DNA of 64,000 nt from Coriaria nepalensis. Lineage: Eukaryota; Streptophyta; Magnoliopsida; Cucurbitales; Coriariaceae. The position numbers were made by a program, and so were the translations under genes. Location of the stretch: the NCBI GenBank assembly GCA_027186245.1, contig CP114499.1, positions 5,833,001-5,897,000 on the forward strand, in the 5' to 3' direction. The notes under the pieces were generated by a model. It had not been told where the DNA came from. It did not search any database and saw only the letters and a program-made list of their open reading frames with translations. Shown piece after piece: positions 12,745 to 25,256 of this stretch. Each line of letters opens with the position of its first letter. The first letter of the stretch is position 1.

Positions 12745-13311
12745 AATACGCTAACAATGCAGCCGCAGGTCCTCGTCTTTTTTGATGTGATCAATATAGT
12801 TTTGGAACTAGCTACGGAAGTGAAGAAGGGTATAAAAATATGCCGAGATGGAGATAGTTCCGAAAAGAAAATACATCGGATGTGTTAGAAATCAGTCTAT
12901 ATCAGTAAATCGAATTTGAGATCCTGTCATTTTCGGTTTTTGTGATCCTTGTAGTATATATGTAATGAAAGTATTCTTTTTTAAACACAGAACTGTAACG
13001 GTGAAAAAAAAAAATGTTTGACCAATAAATTGCCAGAAATGTTGTATTAGATTTGATAATTTGAAACGCTGTCTTAACTATAGTATAAAGTTTGTCTTCT
13101 CTTTTCAATTGGTTCTTGTAACTGTCTAAGCATGTCTTATTTGTCGAGAAAGGAATTTGATTCCATTCGTTACTTAAACAAGTTTTGGTTGTTCTACACC
13201 TGCGATAGACTTTCCCTCTACTCCAAATGTAAGTATTCTTTCTTCGTTGATGGTACAAGAGCGAATGAGATGCAAATTTTCAGACAGCAAAAACGGCAAC
13301 TGTAGTGAAAA
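12745..13311. other. Intergenic: KORRIGAN 3' UTR and MLO upstream region
   Basis: No coding signal. It should hold the KORRIGAN 3' end and, just before 13312, the MLO promoter and 5' UTR. An A-run lies at about 13003-13012. Confidence 0.45.
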
Positions 13312-16212
13312 ATGGAGGTTGAAGACGACAGCTCGTTGGAGTATACTCCGACATGGATAGTTGCTGTCGTTTGTACCATCATCGTCTCCATCTCTCTCAT
13401 CGCCGAACGTCTTCTTCATCGAATCGGAAAGTACTTTCAACGTACCAATCAAGAAGCTTTATTTGAAGCCTTACAGAAATTGAAAGAAGGTCATTTCATC
13501 TCTGATCAATGGAGTTTTTTTTTTTTTTTTTTTCTCTTCTCTTCCTCTTCTTCGATATTTTTAATGATTTGAATTATCATCAGTTAATTTAATTCGCAAT
13601 TTTTTTGTTTTTTTTTGTTGGATGACAGAATTAATGCTGTTGGGATTTATATCTCTTATTCTAACCGCGTTTCAAACATCAATAAGCCACGTATGCATCC
13701 CGACTTATTACACAAACTACATGCTCCCATGCAAGAAGGAACATTCCAGTTCTCTTTCTGATCTGCCCACGTTATACAGCGGACGACACCTTCTGTCTGC
13801 CGATAGTTCTGATTCTAACCACTGCGCGTTGAAGGTATAATATAATATATACGTATGTTATCATGTAAACGCACCGTTTTTTTTTTCCTGATTTATAGTG
13901 TTTCTGGTTGAGCAGGGGAAGGTGCCATTGTTATCATTGGAAGCATTGCATCAACTCCACGTGTTCATCTTCGTGTTGGCGCTTGTCCACGTCATCTTCT
14001 GTGTTATTACCATGCTTCTAGGAAGAGCTAGAGTACGTAAACATTCCATATTTCACTAAATTCAGCATTTGTTTCACAATCAATTTCTATCTATAGTTTT
14101 TTTTTTTTTTTTTTTTTTCTTGTTTAATTGTAGATACAAGTGTGGAAGCATTGGGAAAATTCCATTAGGAGTGAAAAGTCACCGGGTATAGTCTAATTTC
14201 AATAATTTAATATTCGATAAATAATAAATATTTATAAATGATTTTAATTTTGGGATAAGGTTTGAAAATAAATATTAAATTTATAGAATTAATTAATAAA
14301 TTCTTATTGATTTGTTACAAATTTTATTATACGTTGAATGAATGAATGAATAGTATTGAGTTGAAATCATTGATCACATAGATTCAACCAAGGTTGACAT
14401 CATTCATGGTGAAGATCATAACAAATTCATCCATAAACATACAGAAGGATACTGGAGAAAAGCAGCTGTTATAAGCTGGATGGTACTTACATAATTAATT
14501 AGCCTAATAAATCTTATCTTATACATAATCTTAATCTTAAATTTAAATATACTTAGCTCATGAATTGGATTATATATATATATATAATATAGAGGGCTTT
14601 CGCCAAGCAATTTCATGGCTCCATTGCCAAATCAGACTACATTGCACTTCGCGATGGCTTTATCAAGGTAGTGTAATTATTATTATTATTATTATTATTT
14701 TAATTATCTGACGAGAAAATTTAAATGACAAAAATGAAGTTATTTTAATAAATTAAGTAATTAATTAATATTTAATCGGTAGGAACATTGCCCTAGCAAT
14801 CTTCATTTTGATTTTCACAAATACGTGACGAGGACGCTTGAAGTTGATTTCAAACGAGTTGTTGGCATTAGGTAAATAATTTAATTTTGATTAATTAATT
14901 TATTATTATTATTATTATTATTTTTTAAACATAAATTTACATTTCGTGTTATTACAAAATTTTGTCATGTTTTTTATAGTTGGTACCTGTGGCTGTTTGT
15001 CGTGTTTTTCTTGCTGATTAATCTCGAAGGTATATTCTACTATTCTGCTAATATTCATTTTCTATTTTTCTGATAATCGTTAATCTTATTTTTTTAAATA
15101 TATATATATATATATATGCAGGATGGCATACATATTTTTGGTTATCCTTTTTACCAGTGATTGTAAGTGGCTTAATTCATTTTCTTTAACATCGTTGTTT
15201 ATACGATCAGTTATATTATCAATCAATTAGATGTAATTAACATTGTTAATTAGATGTTGATTAGACTATTATTAATAATTATCACACGATGGATTAAAGT
15301 GATGGTCGCTGGCTGCACAGCTTGTTCTTCTAGTGGGTGCGAAGTTAGAGCACATCATAACCCGTTTGGGTCAAGAGGCACTAAGACCGGATCATCCTGC
15401 GAGCCGAGATGATGACAAAGCAACACGTGTCAAACCTTCCGACGAGTACTTCTGGTTTGGTCAGCCTATCGTGGTTCTTCACCTCATTCACTTCATCTTG
15501 TTTCAGAATTCTTTTGAGCTCGCTTTCTTCTTCTGGGTCTGGGTACGTAATTTTAATTTCTTTCAATTTCGTCCTGAATTGCAATTATACGTACTTACAT
15601 ATATATATATATATTAACATGCATGCATTTTTATTACAAGCAGGTTACGTACGGATTTAGATCATGCATCATGGAGAAACTTGGCTACGTCATCACTAGA
15701 CTTGTTATGGGGTGGGTACTACTAGTAAATTGATTACTTCATTACTTCATAATTAATTGAAAATATACTCCTTAATTAAGCCATGTTGATCCTATCTAAT
15801 TACTACTTATATCACAGCTTAATCGTTCAAGTCCTGTGCAGCTACATCACATTACCGTTGTATGCTTTTGTGACTCAGGTTAGATATTTGCAAGCAATAA
15901 TACCACACATAATACAACGATTCATTTCAAGATTTAGATTCAATTTAGATCGTATGAGTCCGAACCAATTCAAATTTATAATTATGATTAAATAAAAATT
16001 AATTTTAACTGTTAATTTTTTAACACATCATCTATTATATAAAATTAAATAATTAATTTATTCATATATCTTATAAAATAACTAAATGATATATTAAAAA
16101 GTTAAAAGGTGAAATTCATTTTTATTCAATTGCAACAATACGTGACTCATACGGTCCAAATCAAATCCTCATATTTCATACCATATCAATGTACATTTTG
16201 TTCAAATCATCT

Positions 16213-16257
<45 letters not shown>

Positions 16258-16389
16258 GATGAATGAATCGATAAGATGGGTAGCACGTACAAGCAAGGAA
16301 TGTTTCCCAAGTGGATGGAATCGGTACTACGTTCTTGGCTCGAAGATGTAAGGAAGAAAAGGAATACTTCTACTTCAATTTCATCTTAG
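13312..16389 (+). CDS. MLO: MLO seven-transmembrane protein with short C-tail (457 aa, 13 exons)
   Basis: MLO proteins are plant plasma-membrane proteins with seven helices and a cytosolic calmodulin-binding tail; some are powdery mildew susceptibility factors, others act in roots or reproduction, and several form Ca2+ channels. Exons: 13312-13489, 13629-13834, 13916-14032, 14134-14185, 14382-14482, 14593-14667, 14783-14871, 14980-15029, 15122-15162, 15321-15542, 15644-15711, 15818-15878, 16276-16389 (1,374 nt). Diagnostic parts in order: LEYTPTWIVAVVCTIIV, ERLLHRIGKYF, EALQKLKEELMLLGFISL, an extracellular loop with conserved Cys, LHQLHVFIFVLALVHV, QVWKHWE, FAKQF, YIALRDGFI, HKYVTRTLEVDF, GAKLEHIITRL, FWFGQPIVVL, FFFWVWVTYG and SYITLPLYAFVTQMGS. 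After the last helix only about 37 residues follow. The calmodulin-binding part is present in outline (W..VLRSWLEDVRKKR), but the long distal tail is absent. Clade not assigned. Confidence 0.93.
16216..16254. repeat. (AT)n microsatellite
   Basis: About 19 AT units in the last intron of the MLO gene. Similar shorter AT or TTA arrays occur in neighbouring MLO introns (about 14573-14590, 14680-14699, 14903-14922, 15100-15118). Confidence 0.9.
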
Positions 16390-17737
16390 AGAAGGCCTTT
16401 TTTTTTTATTATATAGATTTTGTATTAATATATTATAAATGTACAATAAATTTCCCAAAATTGTCCAAGAAAGATTCAAATTCTCTGAAATTTTTATAAA
16501 CAAAGAAAGTCAAATAAAGGGAGGATAGAAAAGTAAATGCGAAAGAAATTGAACAGCAATAATAATATTCTTATGAATTCATCTTTATTCTAGCACATAT
16601 GATTTTAGCTAAAAATCTAACTTAGCTATAATTTTAAGAATAAAATTCCATAATAAAATGGGTATTTAAGCTTTTTATGAATATCGGATATATACTCAAA
16701 ACGATGAATCTATAAGAACTAATTAATATATATATATATGAATATCAAATGATTTAGTGTTTAATAAGACTATGTTTACACATGTTAATGATCGTTTAAT
16801 CTTAATCTAATGATCCTTAATGTTTTCAAATTATTCGTATCATTTCTTCAATATTGATAGGTTTTAGTTGAAACGATTCTGGGTCTCGGACAAGCCAGAA
16901 AAAGACACGTGGAGTGTACCGAATAAACTATATTATTCGTATTTTAGTGACTTTTCTATGTTTATAAAAGATAAAATCAAGTAGAAAAGATCACGGTCGT
17001 TAGTTTGAAAGAAAGGAAGGACATTGTTATTGTTGGGAAGTAGAAAGGAACGCGTGTTACGCCATTGCATCGGAGCTTCTTTGTCCAGGTTGTTGGAGGG
17101 GTTGCCGATCCCGTAGCCGATATTCTTCTTCCTTGTACTTATTAAAACTTCCAAGTTCCGCCTCCAACTCCGGCGACTCCTCTGTAGTTGTCGAACTTGA
17201 AGCCCCGGGGAGGTATAAACCTATTCGTTGAAAATCCTCTTTTCTTTTCCTTTTTGGTTTCATGACTCGATTTGTAGGCGAACCTCGACGTTTGGAAAGT
17301 AGAAACCCTAATTGTTTGCTTTGTAGTTCTCTGCTTAGTTCCGCTTTATCATCTTAGGCTTTCTTTTCTTAAATTAGAGAGGGGAGAGAGAGAGAGAGGA
17401 GAAATAAAAGTGGAGAGAAATATCACTAGTGAATCAGCAGGAACAAATTTTTTGAATTCATGGTTGGCATCTTCGCCTTCATATGCATATTCTATTTTGA
17501 ATTTAATTTTAAGTTAATTATTTAGTTTTTCTGGATCTGATAATAAATTTTACGTTTCCTTAAGCAAAAGGCCTGCTTGTTCACTTCTCTGTTATCCTCA
17601 TTGTATTTGGAATTTATTTACAGCACTGTGAACCGAAATTTTAAGAGAACTTGACATGGAGCTAATGTCAAAAACATTATTTGTCTATACGTTAACAGAT
17701 TTTCTTTCTTCTTTAGATCGAGCAGATATTTGTAAAG
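16390..17737. other. Intergenic region with likely 5' UTR exon of the VTT gene
   Basis: No coding signal. 16390-16990 is AT-rich and uninformative. From about 17040 the base composition changes: a GC-richer stretch (17050-17213) ends in a good donor (GGGAG|GTATAAAC at about 17214), and an acceptor (TTTAG) lies near 17716 just before the ATG at 17738. I infer a non-coding first exon with a ~500-bp leader intron. A GA-rich run is at about 17380-17400. Confidence 0.4.
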
Positions 17738-19389
17738 ATGGAAAACTCATCTGCTGAGTTGGATAAAGAGGCAGACTCTGGACAAAATGCACGTAAGAAT
17801 AGTGAATATGCTCAGCTGGTCATGGATGATGAACCAAGGGCTGTAGAAGTGGATATCACACTGCCAAGACCAGAATCAAGGGCTCAGACCATTAAATGGT
17901 GGATCAATGCATTCCTCTGGTGCGCCATTACGATGTTATTTCTCGTTATTTTCATGAAATGGGGGGTCCCGTTTCTTTTGGAGAAGGTATCCTTTGAGTT
18001 GTCATCTTTTCTTTTCCCATGTATCATAATATTCTCCTCAACTACATTTATTTTAATGACATTCCCTGTTAGCTATAATTTTACCAGCACATAAAACTCT
18101 TGAATACTTTCTCCTTTTGTACCACCCAGCTATGATTCTATACAGTAGTATCTCTGTTGATTTCACATGATGGGGAATGAGGAGGGAAAATGGATCTCAG
18201 CAGCAATTTGGACTATATATATTATGGTTTAGGCTTTATTATTCTATGCAAAGCCTCATTCCTCCACCAGGATTCTTCTAGGGCCGTCCTGCTATAAAAT
18301 TTATCGGAACTTTATTTGACATACTTTTAATTTCACTTCTTCATCGTCATTGACTTGGTGTTGGCACCTAATGTTTTTGGATAGATTTTCATAAAAGAGT
18401 GTTTATTTTGTTTTTTTTATATTTATATTGTGTGGTAAATAACAGGCGTGTTTATTTGTTTCTCTGAAGTTTTGGTCCTGATGATTTTTCTCAAATTCAT
18501 TGTAGGTGCTTCTCCCTGTCATGAAATGGGAAGCCACAACCTTTGGTCGCCCTGCTCTAGCCCTCATCCTTGTCGCTTCTCTCGCTTTTTTCCCTGTTTT
18601 CTTACTTCCTTCTGGCCCTTCCATGTGGTTGGCTGGAATGATTTTTGGCTATGGGCTTGGCTTTGTCATAATAATGGTTGGAACAACCATAGGAATGGTC
18701 CTTCCCTACTTAATTGGACTACTCTTCCGTGAGCAAATTCATGTAAGACTTTCCTTCATTTCTTCCCCAACCTTTTTATCAAAAGAGAAAATGCTTTGAT
18801 TTTTTATTTTCTGGTCTTCATTTTATGCAGCAATGGTTGAAGAGATGGCCCCAGAAAGCTGCAATGCTTAGACTGGCTGGGTCCGGAACCTGGTTCCATC
18901 AATTCCGAGTGGTTGCTCTCTTTCGGGTTTCTCCATTTCCATATACCATTTTTAACTACGCCGTAGTAGTAACACCTATGCAGTTTTGGCCCTATCTATG
19001 GGGATCAATTGCTGGAATGGTACCAGAGGCCTTCATTTACATCTATAGGTCTGTACTTCTTTCATCTAAGGCTAAAGTATATTATTATGCCTTATTATTC
19101 AAGTTTTGTTGATCATATTGTGTTTTGAATTTGGTGCAGTGGTCGATTGTTGAGGACAATAGCAAATGTGAAGTACGGAAACCTTCATTTGACGACCATA
19201 GAAATTGTATACAACATTATCTCTTTCATAGTTGCGATTGTTACCACGATTGCTTTTACAATTTATGCTAAAAGAGCTCTAGATGATCTTAAAAGGGTAG
19301 AAATTAATGGAGGAGGAGAAGACGAAGAAAACCCTCCTCCCTCTATACCTGGTGGTTTCGAAATGGAGAAGCTTACACGTGGGATGTGA
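17738..19389 (+). CDS. VTT/DedA-family membrane protein (TVP38/TMEM64-like, 317 aa, 4 exons)
   Basis: Members of the VTT (SNARE-associated Golgi/DedA) family are polytopic membrane proteins; related VMP1, TMEM41B and DedA proteins are linked to lipid scrambling or transport. The role of this plant branch is not settled. Exons: 17738-17986, 18506-18742, 18831-19048, 19140-19389 (954 nt). The N-terminal ~60 residues are hydrophilic and acidic. A first helix lies in [19 protein letters not shown]. The VTT core contains [39 protein letters not shown], then the signature stretch [20 protein letters not shown] and [11 protein letters not shown]. The last helix is in [18 protein letters not shown], followed by an acidic Pro-rich tail. 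The fold and family are clear from the motif FRxSPFPYxxxNYA; the subcellular site (Golgi, ER or plastid) is not visible. Confidence 0.87.
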
Positions 19390-20520
19390 TCGGTTCCTTT
19401 TTTTGTTTTTGTTTTTGGGTACATGGGTTCAATAATATCGTAGACTGGGCTTAATGAGGAGGGATCATTTTAACTTCACCTGTACAGATTTGAAATATTC
19501 AGGGGCGTTCTAATTCTTGGAGATTTTAGGGAGCTTTCTATTTTGTTGATTCTACGGGCCCCCTATGGCTCCAGCTTTGTATATACAAAAATAGACTGTT
19601 GGGAGGAGGAAAACGACTGTTCGAATACAAATCACAAAACTTGGTTTTTTTTTGTTTGTGGTTTTTGTTTTTTAGTTTATAAATATGATATGTATGATCT
19701 TATGGTTATGCTAAAATCATAAAACTTTTTATCCATCTCCACTAACATTCTTTAAAATTTGTGATTGAGTTGGAAATATTCCACCTGCTTCAGCAATACT
19801 ACCCTCTTCTTTCCCACTCTCAATCTTCTTCAAAGCAACTAGAACCTCATCCATCGTCTGCCTTCTTGCTATCTCGCTTCTTTTGCAAGCATCGAGGAGC
19901 TAAACGTGCCTCACCAATCATCGTTTTTCGAATTTCACTATCCAACTCAAATCCAAGACCCGAATCAAAAAAGCAAAAACATGTCAACTAACGCTACAAT
20001 GGAGATAAACAACTCCATGCATGCAACACTAACGAAGCTAAGTATGAAACAAATGCTTGTTGGATTCCTGATCAATATGCAATCAGAGGGATGAATCGGA
20101 TCATGAGATCATGATCATTTGTGTTTTGTATGTCAAACAAAGGAGCGATTACTAGTTTAACACAGAAGAGTAGAAGCTGACAGCAGAAGAATGCGGTCGC
20201 TTATCTTCTTCCTTACTATATCTTCCTTTTGCAAGAAGCACATAAGTATGATGCCTACTGCCATTATTATGCAAAGAAAGATGTTGAACAAAGAAATATT
20301 GAGGCGTGGAATATATATAATCTAAAAAATAACAAAAGGGAAGAAGAGAAAAAATAAATATTAAATAAAATTAATCCTCGTCTTATCAGTTTATATACTT
20401 CATATATTTGGATAAATTTATGAATATAAATGATGAGAGACGGGGATAAGGAATAAGGATTTAAGCCCCTTAGCTCCTGCCAGGGGCCGGACAGGGGTTA
20501 GCTCTCTAAATGTGTATGAA
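19390..20520. other. Intergenic region, with a short open minus-strand stretch
   Basis: The first ~300 bp look like the 3' UTR of the VTT gene. On the minus strand about 19890-19729 is open and ends in TAA; it could encode an ~50-residue peptide with RRQTMDEVLVALKKIESG, which weakly resembles the end of a receptor-kinase domain. It has no upstream partner and a stop just before it. The rest (19900-20520) shows no clear gene. Confidence 0.3.
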
Positions 20521-21558
20521 TCATTCAGTTTTGAATGAAACCAAACTCTCAAAATACTGACAGATATAAAACTCTTCTCGATCACATGTTGCAGTGTGAA
20601 CTCTTGGAAGTGGCACTACTTCATATGTCTTGTTCGCCGGGTTACACAAAAGGAGATTTCCGTAAAGAGAGCCCAATAATACCCGACAATCTTCCATCAA
20701 CGCACAATACTCCCAACGACTCCATCTGGGGAATTCAGGAAGACGTGGAATTGTTGCTAGTTTGGTCCAACAATTCACTTCCTTGAGTACCCACAAGTTG
20801 CCTTCATATGGAAGATTCTCGATCAAACAGAATTTTTCACCCAACAGCCCTAAATAAACGTGTATCATTCCTTCAAGATTTGGTAGTTTTGTTATCTCGG
20901 TAAAATCCTCCTTCCCCAAATCAAAACCTAGAATACTATAATCGTCATCACTATCATTAAATGGATGAGCCAACCAACAAACCTGTCCATTGTGATATAT
21001 TCCTGGGTTATGATGAAGAAAATACCATGGAAATACTTGATCAACTATCCTCCATGAGTTGGATTTCAGGGCAAATACTTCTACTCGGCAGACTGGGTAA
21101 TCAGCGATACTACCACCATAATCAAAACCTATTCTCACAACTTTGTAATCGTCTACTGATGAATCATAGCCAAACCCGACTGCATGTTGATGAAGATGAG
21201 ATAATTTTGATTTCGGTAGTTCCTTAATCTCTCCTCTTATACATGGATTCTGTAAATATATAGACCACCCAACAACTAGTTCCACACAAAAAACTCCATC
21301 ACAATAACCCCCTATTGCGAAATTACCTAGAAACTTGTCTGGGTTTTGTAAACTAGGTAGCTCTAATTCTCTCAATGAGAGAACAGGTCTGGAAATATGA
21401 TTGCCTGATTTAGCGAAATCTATGTGTTTCTTAATAAACACGCGATCGTTGATCAAAGAACACCATCGCTTGCATAAACACTTGAATCTTAGTAAGGACT
21501 TGACTGGCATCCGTACCAAGATTTCTTCTATTATTTCTGAGGGTAACTCTATTTCCAT
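20521..21558 (-). CDS. F-box protein with F-box-associated (FBA) domain (345 aa, single exon)
   Basis: F-box proteins are substrate receptors of SCF ubiquitin ligases; the F-box binds SKP1/ASK and the FBA region binds the target. The frame is uninterrupted and intronless, as usual for this large family. The F-box is at residues 3-45: LPSEIIEEILVRMPVKSLLRFKCLCKRW, followed by WCSLINDRVFIKKHI. The FBA-type domain follows with YDSSVDDYKVVRI, VEVFALKSNSWRIVD, GQVCWLAHP, ILGFDLGKEDFTEI and ALMEDCRVLLGSLYGNLLLCNP. This matches the CPR1/CPR30-like FBA type 1 group, but the target cannot be guessed. The Met at 21558 sits directly at the F-box start with no alternative upstream. It is head-to-head with the FAX gene, 643 bp away. 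Confidence 0.93.
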   Translation of the reverse strand: MEIELPSEIIEEILVRMPVKSLLRFKCLCKRWCSLINDRVFIKKHIDFAKSGNHISRPVLSLRELELPSLQNPDKFLGNFAIGGYCDGVFCVELVVGWSIYLQNPCIRGEIKELPKSKLSHLHQHAVGFGYDSSVDDYKVVRIGFDYGGSIADYPVCRVEVFALKSNSWRIVDQVFPWYFLHHNPGIYHNGQVCWLAHPFNDSDDDYSILGFDLGKEDFTEITKLPNLEGMIHVYLGLLGEKFCLIENLPYEGNLWVLKEVNCWTKLATIPRLPEFPRWSRWEYCALMEDCRVLLGSLYGNLLLCNPANKTYEVVPLPRVHTATCDREEFYICQYFESLVSFKTE

Positions 21559-22201
21559 GGCGGCTCTCTCTCTGTGTTCTTCTTCTATTGGATGCGTTTG
21601 TAGACTCGATATTTATAGTTATAATGATGGAGTCCTCACGCCTAGGGTTTTTTTAACATTGGCCCATGGACCATCTTATCAGTGGGCTTCCTGAAATTGA
21701 ATAATGACACTTTCCAATTATGCAAGGCATTGGCCCAAAAACGATCCAGCCAAATAAGGCCCAAACTAGCCTGGACCGCCTGTTTCGTATATCCCTATTC
21801 CGCCACCGGCCCACCGGCCCACCGCCATTTTTTCAACCGTAGAGAGTAGAAAGTAGAGTGGCACTCTACGTTCTTCTTCGATCTTCGTTGGGTGAATTTT
21901 CTGATCAACGTTTCTTTCTCTCCATTTCTCGTCGGTCTCTTTTTTTCTTCAACAATCAACACCTATCGATCTTCTACTGTTACACCTCATTCCTTTCATA
22001 TTCTCTTCTGATTTCTTCTGTTTTTCGCAGAATTCGGAGCTACGACCTCAATCAGGTCCGCTTCATCTTCCTAACAGGTACGTATCTTCTCCAACGCGTT
22101 TTCATGTTTCATTAAGTCTGTAATCCTCCTGAAATTTGAATCGGGGCGGAATATTAATTAGCAGAGTCTAGGAGGTAACTATCAGGTAGGGGAAGAGGCT
22201 G
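21559..22201. promoter_or_regulatory. Divergent region between the F-box gene and the FAX gene
   Basis: No conserved coding sequence. It should contain two promoters. A CT-rich 5' UTR-like stretch (about 21860-22075) is followed by a likely donor (ACAG|GTACGT at about 22079), so the FAX gene may have a leader intron whose acceptor lies just before 22202 (ATCAG at about 22185). Confidence 0.45.
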
Positions 22202-23651
22202 ATGGCGGTGTTGGTTGGTGTGTCTCAGGCGTCAGTACTTGTCAGACCGTGGGGAATTAGGGCACAAAAAAGTAGAAGCACCAGCAGTAGTAGCTCCTTT
22301 CCAGGATTTAGGGCCTCTCCTAATTCATTACATTGCTTAAGGTTTAAATCTGATAATAACACGCCTTTCACTGGGATTGTCCTCGATTCAAAAGCAGCAT
22401 CGTTTTCCACATCTGCTGTTGATTCTAGAGAGGAGGAGATCAAGATCAGCACAGACAGCAGTGGTGGGGATTCTAACAATTGGGATAATTTTGGGAACGG
22501 GGGAGGTGGTAGAGGCGGAGGAGGTGATAACAAAGGCGAGGGAGAGGGAGAGTTTGAGGAGGATTCTAGCAAGACAAACAAGGCTATGTCGATGTCTCAG
22601 AAATTAACTCTTGGTTATGCTGCTCTGGTTGGAGGTATAATACTATCTTAATCTTTTTTATTGATTGGTTTTTACTTCTCTTTTCATTCGAGTATTGTCG
22701 ACTTTGAAATAAACCATTGATCATTGCTGGGTTAAACACATTCGCCTGACTTGTTGGAGAAGAAAACTTTGAACTGGCTGAATTTATTTTTTGGCTAATT
22801 TGGTGGTGGACAAGGGAAATGTTTGGGTATTTTAGTAATGGTATTTATTTGATCCATAGATAGATCTATCTTAGAAACATAATTTTTTTCATAATTCATA
22901 CCTATAAAAGAAGCAAGAAAAGAAGTTTCTGAAAAACAGGAGAGACCATATGCTATTACATATGGATTATGGACCTGTCTGTGTTGTAATGTTCACTTTC
23001 CCTTAATAGGATGTATCACGCATTGTTGTTTCTTTTTGACAAAGAATGCTATCTAATATTTTGGCAGTTGGGGGCATTATGGGTTATGTAAAAAGTGGCA
23101 GCCAGAAATCACTCTTGGCAGGGGGAATCTCAGCTTCGCTTCTCTTTTATGTGTACACATTGCTTCCCACTAATCCAGCTCTTGCTTCATCTTTGGGACT
23201 TGGTAACTGATTATTCATTTAGTTCTTCAATCATGTCAAATTCCTTATTTAGGACAATAAATAGTACTTGACACACATTAATGGATAGGGTCTTGGTTTC
23301 AATGACCTCTAAAAACCGACAACTTTCAGCTTCTAGAACTTGCTAAAACTGGTTACTAAATAGATAAACAGATTCCACTTTGACTATAATTTCGATGCAA
23401 GAACATTCTCTGAACGCAGGTTATCAAAAATGTTAGAAGGATGATATGCAAAGACTTACCATTCTTTCTTTTTCGTATGTTAAGAATGTTGGCATCCTCA
23501 TTCTTTTGCAGGCCTTTCTGCTACACTTCTGGCAGTAATGGGAAGTCGTTTTAAGAAATCTGGGAAGATATTTCCGGCAGGCGTTGTATCAGTTGTATCG
23601 CTCATAATGACTGGAGGATATTTACACGGAATCCTCCGTTCAATGCACTAA
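22202..23651 (+). CDS. Plastid FATTY ACID EXPORT (FAX) protein, TMEM14 family (235 aa, 3 exons)
   Basis: FAX proteins are small TMEM14-type proteins of the plastid inner envelope that move free fatty acids out of the chloroplast. Exons: 22202-22634, 23068-23202, 23512-23651 (708 nt). The first ~60 residues are Ser/Arg/Ala-rich and poor in acid, a typical transit peptide. Then comes an acidic part, a Gly-rich linker (GNGGGGRGGGGD) and another acidic stretch. The TMEM14 domain begins at about residue 133: KLTLGYAALVGVGGIMGYVKSGS, SLLAGGISASLLFYVY, LGLGLSATLLAVMGSRFKKSGKIFPAGVVSVVSLIMTGGY. It has four short hydrophobic segments and ends soon after, as in the family. The Gly-rich linker resembles FAX2 more than FAX1, but I do not assign a number. 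The last join uses cTTGCAG at 23505-23511. Confidence 0.88.
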
Positions 23652-25256
23652 AGGAGATCAGACCCTATCAGAAGTTTTTTATGATGCTCTTTAGCTTTGA
23701 GAAACTTTGGTTCATGGTTGTATAAAACTACATCACTGTGGATTTTTTGAGTTAGGATGAACTGAGGTGTCATGTCATAATCAGTCTTTCAAGACATAAA
23801 ACTGTGTTATTCTGTTTAATAAACCACAGTAAAGTTAAACCTAATCCATTGTTTTACAAGATCAAAGATTAGGCAGTGATGCTCTCTTTATAAACATCGA
23901 AATAACAACGAGGATGGTAGCACTTCTTGCTAGTAAATATTCCGGTTCACAGGCAAGGATGAGGAAATTGTCGGTTATTGATAAAATTGAACCGAAACTG
24001 ACTGAAATTGAAAATGTAACTGAATTGGATTTTAATTGATTTGGCTGAAAAAACCGATCATAACTGAATTAGAATTAGACCAGTTGGTTTCAGTTGAAAC
24101 TGGTTTGGTTTTTCGATTTTTCTATCATTTTTTTTTTCTTTTCTATAATTTCACTTAACTATTTTATTACATCCTGATTTATATAAATTGATAAGCATAT
24201 ATATTATTTAATAATTTATTTAGAGTTACTTTTAATTAATATTATATTTGATGAAAATTTGATATTATACCAACTAAAAAATATTATTTTATCTTAATAT
24301 CATAATCAAAATATTTTTCAAATATATCATAAATTCATAGATATTAATCAATATCTAGTGGTATGGACTATGGACTGTGATTGTGACTTTAAGGTCCTAT
24401 CGTAAAAGTAATCAAAATCAATATTAGATACTAGTTTACTATACGAGTCGAAAGCGCATAAAGTAAATTAGAAGTTATGATATTTTATGGGTCGAATGCT
24501 TCATCGATGAGTATCAAAAGTTATAAACATAATCATAATTTCTAATTTACTCGAAAGGTTGATGAGATCTTCAATTCTTCGAACCGTAGAGTAAATAAGT
24601 AAATAATAAATTTTCGATTTTCAATTGATTCACTGAAACCGACCAAAGAGTCAAAAGCTGATTTACCCGAATATATTTTGATCGGCAACCCAACCGAAAC
24701 TAGAACCAACTGCGATGAATTTTTGGGTGATACACATCTTGTGTCGTTTTATTATTACTTTTCTACTTGTTCCATACTTTCATCAGTATAATTACATTAC
24801 TCGATGACACTCCAATTGTAAGCTTATAATATCCTGAGATTTGGTGATACGAGATTAAATTTAGTTGAGACTCATTTGGTCCGAAATTAAATTTAAATTT
24901 ATCAATAAGAGTATATTATATTATATTATTTATTTATTTATTTATTTTAAATAATATGATTCATTTTTACTGATAAATTAAACTTTAATTTCAGACCATT
25001 TAAATATATCCATCAACAGAAGCTTTAACCTTAAAATGACTACTATTATGGGTATGACTACAGGCTGTCTCATTGTACTAAAGGTAGGTACTAGGAAATA
25101 TGTCGTGAGCCACTCGATTTAAAGTATATTCCTTAATTGAGATCAAATAATATCTGAAAAAGGTTCTACAGGAAAGAACAAAAAAAAAACTAAATGTCAA
25201 GGGGGAAACTGAGAAAGGAAATGCACAAAGCCTTGCACACTTTTGACTATTTTTCC
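23652..25256. other. Intergenic, includes an AT-rich dispersed-repeat-like stretch
   Basis: After the FAX 3' UTR (to about 23850) there is no gene. At about 23980-24720 the sequence is bracketed by phrases such as AACCGAAACTGACTGAAATT and CACTGAAACCGACCAAAG. This low-complexity Asn/Thr-like (AACCGA)n composition is common in dispersed plant repeats. I found no clear terminal repeats or target duplication. 24730-25256 is AT-rich and featureless apart from TTTA repeats at about 24930-24946. Confidence 0.35.

Noticed and set aside
12585..12794. Minus-strand Gly-rich open frame
   Set aside because: It is the shadow of the Pro-rich tail of KORRIGAN.
17057..17263. Minus-strand open frame of 68 codons
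   Set aside because: It overlaps the probable 5' UTR exon of the VTT gene and has no recognisable motif or splice partner.
23980..24720. A defined transposon in the FAX-AGD spacer
   Set aside because: Composition looks repeat-like, but I could not find terminal repeats or a target duplication.
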